Assembly: GCA_020853835.1 (NCBI GenBank)
Contig: JADYYC010000465.1
Coordinates: 1 to 9,734 of the forward strand
Direction: 5' to 3'
Origin: Anaerolineales bacterium
Lineage (GTDB): Bacteria > Chloroflexota > Anaerolineae > Anaerolineales > UBA4823
Length of the DNA: 9,734 nucleotides
This document shows, one piece after another, positions 6,175 to 9,734 of the stretch; positions within the stretch are counted from its first letter, which is position 1; every line of letters starts with the position of its first letter. Position numbers and translations under genes: made by a program. The notes below the pieces were generated by a model. It worked only from the letters and a program-made list of their open reading frames with translations, made no database searches and was not told the DNA's origin.

Positions 6175-7188
6175 TTATTCTCCCTCGACCAGCTCCGTGG
6201 TATGGCCCACACGGCGCGCCCGCATGGCGCGCAGGGCTGGGATTGAAGTGAACAGGATCAGGATCAACCCCACCACGAAACGCTGCCATTCTACTGGAAT
6301 GCCGGTCAGGATCAGGGCCCGGTTGATCAATTGGATCACCAACACGCCCAGCGTGGTGCCGAGGATCGAGCCGCTGCCGCCGGTGATCGCCGCTCCGCCC
6401 AGGATAATCGCCGCCAGCACGTCCAGCGGCTGTGTGATGAAGATCACCGGGTTGAAGTTGCGACTCAAGAATGCCTGGGTCACCCCGGCAACAGCCGATA
6501 ACAGGCCCATGACCGCGAACGTAATCAACGTGATGCGGGTGATGTTAAAACCGGAGCGCAGCGCCACCTCGCGGTTGCCGCCGATGGCAAACACGCCCCG
6601 CCCGATGGTGGTGTATTTCAACAGCCAGGCGATGACCAGCCCGATCACGATGACGTATAAAATCGATACATGCAGGCCGGTTTCGCCGACAAACGGGTCG
6701 CGGGTTCTGATAATAAACTGATTGTAGTAACCCACGGCGCTCTGCGGGATCTCGTAGTTGGCTGTCGCTCCGACGAAGAACAGGTTGAAACCGTACCACA
6801 TGGTGAACGCTGCCAGCGAGACATCGAATACTTGAAGTTTGAAACGGGTGACCAGGACGCCATTCAAAAGGCCCATCAGCACGCCCAAAACGCAGGCGAT
6901 GGTGTAATACAACAGGATGCTGCCTTGATAACCGCGGCCGATCAAGAACATGTGGGTGGCGTAAGAGGTGACCGCCGCGATGGCGACAAAGGAGATGTCG
7001 ATCCCGCCCGCGATGATGATCGGCAGCAGCCCGTATGCCATGATCAAGAAGACGATCGAGGCGCGCAGCGTGTCGAACAGGGTGGAAATGGAAAAGAATG
7101 CCGGGTTTACCAGGCCAATCGCGAGCGAAAGGAACACCAGGATCAGGAAGATAACAAACTCATTGGAGCGGATGATCTTTTTTAGCAT
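6175..7188 (-). CDS. Sugar ABC transporter permease (RbsC/LsrC type), first subunit
   Basis: This 337-residue membrane protein is the first of two CUT2-class permeases. Family motifs are GGIDISFVAIAAVTSYA (61-77), GLLNGVLVTRF (106-116), the coupling loop TTIGRGVFAIGGNREVALRSG (193-213), and GGAAITGGSGSILGT (264-278). The spacing of about nine hydrophobic stretches is typical, as is the basic cytoplasmic tail (318-326). Two starts are possible: ATG at 7203, which overlaps the ATPase stop in an ATGA arrangement, and ATG at 7188. The second is chosen because the AGGGAG directly between them (7195-7200) is a well-placed ribosome site for 7188. The longer form would add only MREHN. It pairs with the second permease and the upstream ATPase. 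Confidence 0.93.
   Translation of the reverse strand: MLKKIIRSNEFVIFLILVFLSLAIGLVNPAFFSISTLFDTLRASIVFLIMAYGLLPIIIAGGIDISFVAIAAVTSYATHMFLIGRGYQGSILLYYTIACVLGVLMGLLNGVLVTRFKLQVFDVSLAAFTMWYGFNLFFVGATANYEIPQSAVGYYNQFIIRTRDPFVGETGLHVSILYVIVIGLVIAWLLKYTTIGRGVFAIGGNREVALRSGFNITRITLITFAVMGLLSAVAGVTQAFLSRNFNPVIFITQPLDVLAAIILGGAAITGGSGSILGTTLGVLVIQLINRALILTGIPVEWQRFVVGLILILFTSIPALRAMRARRVGHTTELVEGE
6178..6186 (-). promoter_or_regulatory. Ribosome binding site of second permease gene
   Basis: The minus strand reads GAGGGAGAA, with the AGGGAG core 9 bases before the ATG at 6170. It lies inside the last codons of the first permease gene, and supports 6170 over the upstream candidate at 6212. Confidence 0.7.
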
Positions 7189-7194
7189 GTTATG

Positions 7195-7200
7195 CTCCCT
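7195..7200 (-). promoter_or_regulatory. Ribosome binding site of first permease gene
   Basis: AGGGAG on the minus strand ends 6 bases before the ATG at 7188. The site abuts the ATPase stop codon (7200-7202), which is typical of coupled translation. It would lie inside the coding region if the ATG at 7203 were used. Confidence 0.65.
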
Positions 7201-8792
7201 CATGGCTGGGCAGAGACGTGGGTTGAGGCAGATGCATCTGCCCGGACGGGTGCCGCGGCCACCAGCTCGGCGTTCAGCGCCTGCTCGGTGATGTCCTGGC
7301 GCTTGTATTCCTCCACGATCCGGCCAGCCCGCATGAGCAGGATGCGGTGGCAGGTCTGGAACAGTTCGGGAATGTCATCTGAGATGAGCAAGATGCCCAG
7401 TCCCTGCTGTGCCAGGCTGCGGATCAGTTCGTGTATCTCTGCCTTGGAACCGACATCGACGCCCACGGTGGGGCCGTTCAGGATCAGGATTTTGGGGTTG
7501 CTTGCCAGCCATTTCGCCAGCACCACGCGCTGCTGGTTGCCTCCGGACAGGCTCTTCACCGGCAATTCGGGGGAGGGCGTTTTGAGTTCGAGCTGCCGTA
7601 CCCAGCGCTGCGCCTCCGAAGCTTTCCGCTTGCTGTTCACCAGGCCAAGCCGGTTCACCAGGCGGCCGATGATGCTGACGACAATGTTGTTCTCGATTGA
7701 ATGTTCGAGAAATAACCCCTGGCGGATGCGATCATCCGGCACGTAGGCGATGCCATGCGCCGTGGCGTCCTGGATGGTCTTGATCTGTACCTCTTTGCCC
7801 TGGAGATAGATTTTCCCGCTATTGGCTGGGAGCTCGCCAAACAACGCCAGCGCCAGCTCGGTCCGTCCAGAACCCAGCAGACCGGTAATTCCCAAGACCT
7901 CTTTTGGTTTCAGCTCGAACGAAACATCGAAAAAGCCGCGCGCCAGGTTGAGCTGTTCTACTTTTAGCAGGGGAGCGTCAGCCTGGTTTACCTCGCCAAA
8001 GGTGATGGCCTGTCCATCGATCTCGCGCCCGGTCATGTAAAATTCCATCTTTTTGGCGTCCAACCCTTTGGCGTCCTGGTCCATGGTCTTCTTACCATTG
8101 CGGAAAATCACCGTGCGGTCTGCGATTTCGATGACTTCGTTGAGTTTGTGGCTCACGAACAAGATAGACATGCCCTGGCTTTTCAGGCCGTTGATGACTT
8201 TGAACAGCGCCGCCACTTCTTTTTGTGTCAGGGCGGTTGTCGGTTCATCCATGATGATGATGCGGGCATTGGCCAGGAGCGCTTTGATGATGGCGATGAG
8301 CTGGCGGTCGGCGGTGGAGAGCGTGCTGACTTCCGCGTCCAATGGCAGCGAGACGTTGATCTTTGCCAGGCCCTCCCGCGCGATCTGTTCGACCTGTTTC
8401 CAGTTGACCAGTTGCTTGCCGCTGGCAAGCTGCTGGTTGATGGCGATGTTTTCAGCTACGGTCAGGTTGGGGAAGAGCGAAAAATCCTGGTAAATCACCT
8501 GGATCCCCTCGTGGATCGAGGTGATTGGCGTCAGCTTTTTGTATTGCCGCCCGTTGACCGTGATATCGCCCTCGTCTGGGGTATAAACGCCGGAGATGAT
8601 CTTGATCATCGTCGATTTGCCCGAGCCGTTTTCGCCCACCAGGCAGCAAATTTCGCCTTTATAGATTGACAGACTCACATCATTCAACGCTACCACGCCG
8701 CCAAAGCGCTTGCTGATATGTTCGGCGCGCAGGATCTCATCTTTGAGGGCCGCTTGTGAGACAGGGTCTGTGCCAGGAAGTATGTCAGTCAT
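7200..8792 (-). CDS. Sugar ABC transporter ATP-binding protein (RbsA/LsrA/MglA type)
   Basis: This 530-residue protein has two fused nucleotide-binding domains and powers a CUT2-class sugar importer. Domain 1 (about 20-255) has Walker A GENGSGKST (53-61), a Q-loop at Gln102, an unusual signature LSTADRQ (158-164), Walker B with MDEPTTAL (181-188) and the H-loop His215. Domain 2 (about 275-500) has a degenerate Walker A GLLGSGRTE (304-312), as is usual in this family, and a good signature LSGGNQQR (415-422). Its Walker B reads ILILNGPTVGVDVG (435-448), so the Asp and the catalytic Glu are replaced by Asn439 and Gly440. Domain 2 is therefore probably unable to hydrolyse ATP, while domain 1 looks complete. 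The last 20 residues are an Ala/Ser-rich tail. AAGGG lies 9 bases before the ATG. It follows the binding-protein gene after a 138-base gap and overlaps the possible upstream permease start. Confidence 0.95.
   Translation of the reverse strand: MTDILPGTDPVSQAALKDEILRAEHISKRFGGVVALNDVSLSIYKGEICCLVGENGSGKSTMIKIISGVYTPDEGDITVNGRQYKKLTPITSIHEGIQVIYQDFSLFPNLTVAENIAINQQLASGKQLVNWKQVEQIAREGLAKINVSLPLDAEVSTLSTADRQLIAIIKALLANARIIIMDEPTTALTQKEVAALFKVINGLKSQGMSILFVSHKLNEVIEIADRTVIFRNGKKTMDQDAKGLDAKKMEFYMTGREIDGQAITFGEVNQADAPLLKVEQLNLARGFFDVSFELKPKEVLGITGLLGSGRTELALALFGELPANSGKIYLQGKEVQIKTIQDATAHGIAYVPDDRIRQGLFLEHSIENNIVVSIIGRLVNRLGLVNSKRKASEAQRWVRQLELKTPSPELPVKSLSGGNQQRVVLAKWLASNPKILILNGPTVGVDVGSKAEIHELIRSLAQQGLGILLISDDIPELFQTCHRILLMRAGRIVEEYKRQDITEQALNAELVAAAPVRADASASTHVSAQP
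7227..7242. repeat. 16-bp perfect palindrome in the ATPase C-terminal tail
   Basis: GGCAGATGCATCTGCC reads the same on both strands. It lies in the codons for the Ala/Ser-rich end of the ATPase, about 39 bases before the first permease start. It could be a transcription-factor half-site pair or simply repetitive Ala/Ser codons. Confidence 0.4.
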
Positions 8793-8820
8793 AGGTCATC
8801 ACCCTTGCATCAGTGTAGGA

Positions 8821-8870
8821 CGAAGCAACCGGCGGGGGTGCGCCTGTGCGCGCGGTCGCTGGTTGCTTCG
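8821..8870 (-). repeat. Inverted repeat upstream of the ATPase gene
   Basis: CGAAGCAACC (8821-8830) and GGTTGCTTCG (8861-8870) are perfect reverse complements, extended inward by one mismatch and three more pairs (GCG 8832-8834 with CGC 8857-8859... as CGC/GCG). The 22-base inner loop is GC-rich. In the transcript it follows the first hairpin and ends about 28 bases before the ATPase start, so it could act as an attenuator-like or RNA-processing structure, or as a protein-binding dyad. Confidence 0.55.
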
Positions 8871-8889
8871 CCCTGGGATACAACGCCAG

Positions 8890-8916
8890 AAGGGTGGCTG
8901 CCCGCCAGCCACCCTT
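8890..8916 (-). terminator. Strong stem-loop after the binding-protein gene
   Basis: An 11-bp perfect stem (AAGGGTGGCTG at 8890-8900 with CAGCCACCCTT at 8906-8916) closes a 5-base loop, starting 14 bases past the binding-protein stop codon. In the transcript it is followed by CUGGCGUUGU, with no long U-run, so it looks like a leaky terminator or 3'-end stabiliser that would raise binding-protein levels over the downstream transporter genes. Confidence 0.65.
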
Positions 8917-8930
8917 CCTGAATTCAAGCT

Positions 8931-9734
8931 TTAGAAGTCGTAATCACCCGCGTTGGATGCGTCCATCTTGAGCCAGGCCTGCCCGTAGATCACAGGCACG
9001 CCATTGACGCCTTCGACCAGTTGGATCTTTTCGTAGCCGGGCACGCCCAGGTCCATCCCATCCGTGATGGGCTCGCCCTTGAGCACTTTGAGGGCAATCA
9101 CATTGCAAGCATAGCCGGCCGTTGCCGGGTCCCAGGCCATCGCCAGGTCCACCGCGCCCGTCTTGAGCAGCTCGCCTGCGTAAGAGGGAATGCTGGTGCC
9201 AACGACAAACGTGTCTTTGGCCAGGCCGGCCTCTTCGATCGCACGGCCAACGCCGACCACGTCCGTAGCTGCAGAGCCAAGCACGCCTTTGACGTTCGGG
9301 TAGGTCTTCAACACGTCTTTCATCGTGTTGTAGGTAACTTCCGCGTCTTCTTTGGATTCGTATTTAGCGATCCATTTCATGTTAGGGTAATTCTTCTCGG
9401 CATAAGCCTTGGCGCAGTCCTGCCATTCGTTATGCGAAGCGTTGGTCAGCGAGCCGACGAACTGGATGTATTCGCCCTCCTCGCCCATGCGGCTGGCCAG
9501 TTCTCGCATCATTTCTTCGCCGTAGGAGCAGTTGTCAAAGGCTTCCACGTCGTAATTCAGCGTGCCTTTGTTTGCAGTGGCTGCTTCATGGCCGACGACG
9601 ATGATGCCCGCGTCCATGGCTTTCTTCTGAGCCGGTTCGTTCTCCGGCACGCCATAGGGCACGTTGCAAATCGCGTTGACGCCCTGGGCGATGGCGTTCT
9701 CGATCATCGCCACCTGGGCCGCCGAATCCACCTG
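8931..9734 (-). CDS. Sugar ABC transporter substrate-binding protein, LsrB/RhaS-like (partial)
   Basis: The visible 267 residues are the C-terminal three quarters of a type I periplasmic binding protein; the frame is open to the window edge, so the signal peptide and about the first 80-100 residues are missing. The apparent GTG start near the edge is not a real start. Visible family features are MIENAIAQGVNAICNVP (10-26), AMDAGIIVVGHEA (39-51), the hinge-region GSLTNASHNEW (95-105), GVLGSAATDVVGVGRAIEEAG (150-170), and GVPGYEKIQLVEG (230-242). The C-terminal ending -DYDF resembles LsrB and RhaS-type proteins. The LsrB AI-2-contacting Asp-Gln pair aligns by eye with Ser100-His101 here, so AI-2 is not the likely ligand. 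The protein should sit outside the membrane, deliver a sugar-like ligand to the two permeases, and be first in the operon shown. Its promoter is beyond the window. Confidence 0.9.
   Translation of the reverse strand, partial: QVDSAAQVAMIENAIAQGVNAICNVPYGVPENEPAQKKAMDAGIIVVGHEAATANKGTLNYDVEAFDNCSYGEEMMRELASRMGEEGEYIQFVGSLTNASHNEWQDCAKAYAEKNYPNMKWIAKYESKEDAEVTYNTMKDVLKTYPNVKGVLGSAATDVVGVGRAIEEAGLAKDTFVVGTSIPSYAGELLKTGAVDLAMAWDPATAGYACNVIALKVLKGEPITDGMDLGVPGYEKIQLVEGVNGVPVIYGQAWLKMDASNAGDYDF

Larger units (their letters stand above)
8793..8930. other. Intergenic region between binding-protein and ATPase genes
   Basis: This 138-base gap is the longest between genes in the operon. It carries two strong inverted repeats (8821-8870 and 8890-8916) and the ribosome site of the ATPase gene, and no small reading frame with support. 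I see no clear promoter. Hairpins at this point commonly keep binding-protein mRNA in excess over transporter mRNA. Confidence 0.6.

Noticed and set aside
6171..6212. Longer N terminus for the second permease (start at 6212)
   Set aside because: It would overlap the first permease gene by 38 bases and lacks a suitable ribosome site, while 6170 has GAGGGAGAA at good spacing.
8890..8916. Classical intrinsic terminator ending the transcript after the binding protein
   Set aside because: The stem is strong but no U-run follows, and the ATPase and permease genes that must be co-expressed lie directly downstream; listed as a leaky or stabilising hairpin instead.
9729..9731. GTG at the right edge as the start of the binding protein
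   Set aside because: The frame stays open to the edge and the family needs a signal peptide and first lobe upstream, so this is an internal Val codon.
1..9734. CRISPR arrays, tRNA or rRNA genes, insertion sequences
   Set aside because: No regularly spaced repeats, RNA-gene folds or transposase-like frames were seen on either strand.

Overview
The window is a stretch of a bacterial chromosome, all of whose confident genes lie on the minus strand and read from right to left. It looks like one long sugar-uptake and catabolism operon, truncated at its 5' end by the right edge. Base composition is moderately GC-rich, Shine-Dalgarno sequences are purine-rich (GGAGGT, AGGGAG) and starts are mostly ATG. 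The gene combination resembles carbohydrate islands of Chloroflexota (Anaerolineae-like) and of some Firmicutes, Actinobacteria and Rhizobiales. That taxonomic guess rests on protein flavour only and is weak.

Layout in transcription order. (1) A periplasmic/lipoprotein-type sugar-binding protein related to the LsrB/RhaS group, with its N terminus outside the window (9734-8931). (2) A 138-base gap with two strong inverted repeats. (3) A duplicated-NBD sugar ABC ATPase (8792-7200), followed almost without spacing by two RbsC/LsrC-type permeases (7188-6175 and 6170-5133). (4) An M29-type aminopeptidase (5054-3987), an FGGY-family sugar kinase (3959-2412) and a BtpA/SgcQ-family TIM-barrel protein (2347-1532). 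(5) After an 87-base gap with an inverted repeat, a membrane-anchored alpha/beta hydrolase of the proline iminopeptidase type (1444-125). The last 124 bases hold an inverted repeat and no gene I can support.

The likely logic: the binding protein captures a sugar or sugar-like compound, the ATPase and permease heterodimer import it, and the FGGY kinase phosphorylates it. The BtpA-like barrel, which keeps a C-terminal phosphate-binding-like region, may act on the phosphorylated product. The roles of the two peptidase-like proteins are unclear. The set parallels lsr (ABC importer, FGGY kinase, TIM-barrel enzyme) and E. coli sgc (BtpA-family SgcQ with a metallopeptidase-like SgcX). However, the kinase lacks the xylulokinase substrate motif, and the binding protein appears to lack the AI-2-contacting Asp-Gln pair. 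The substrate is therefore unassigned and the cluster may encode an undescribed catabolic pathway.
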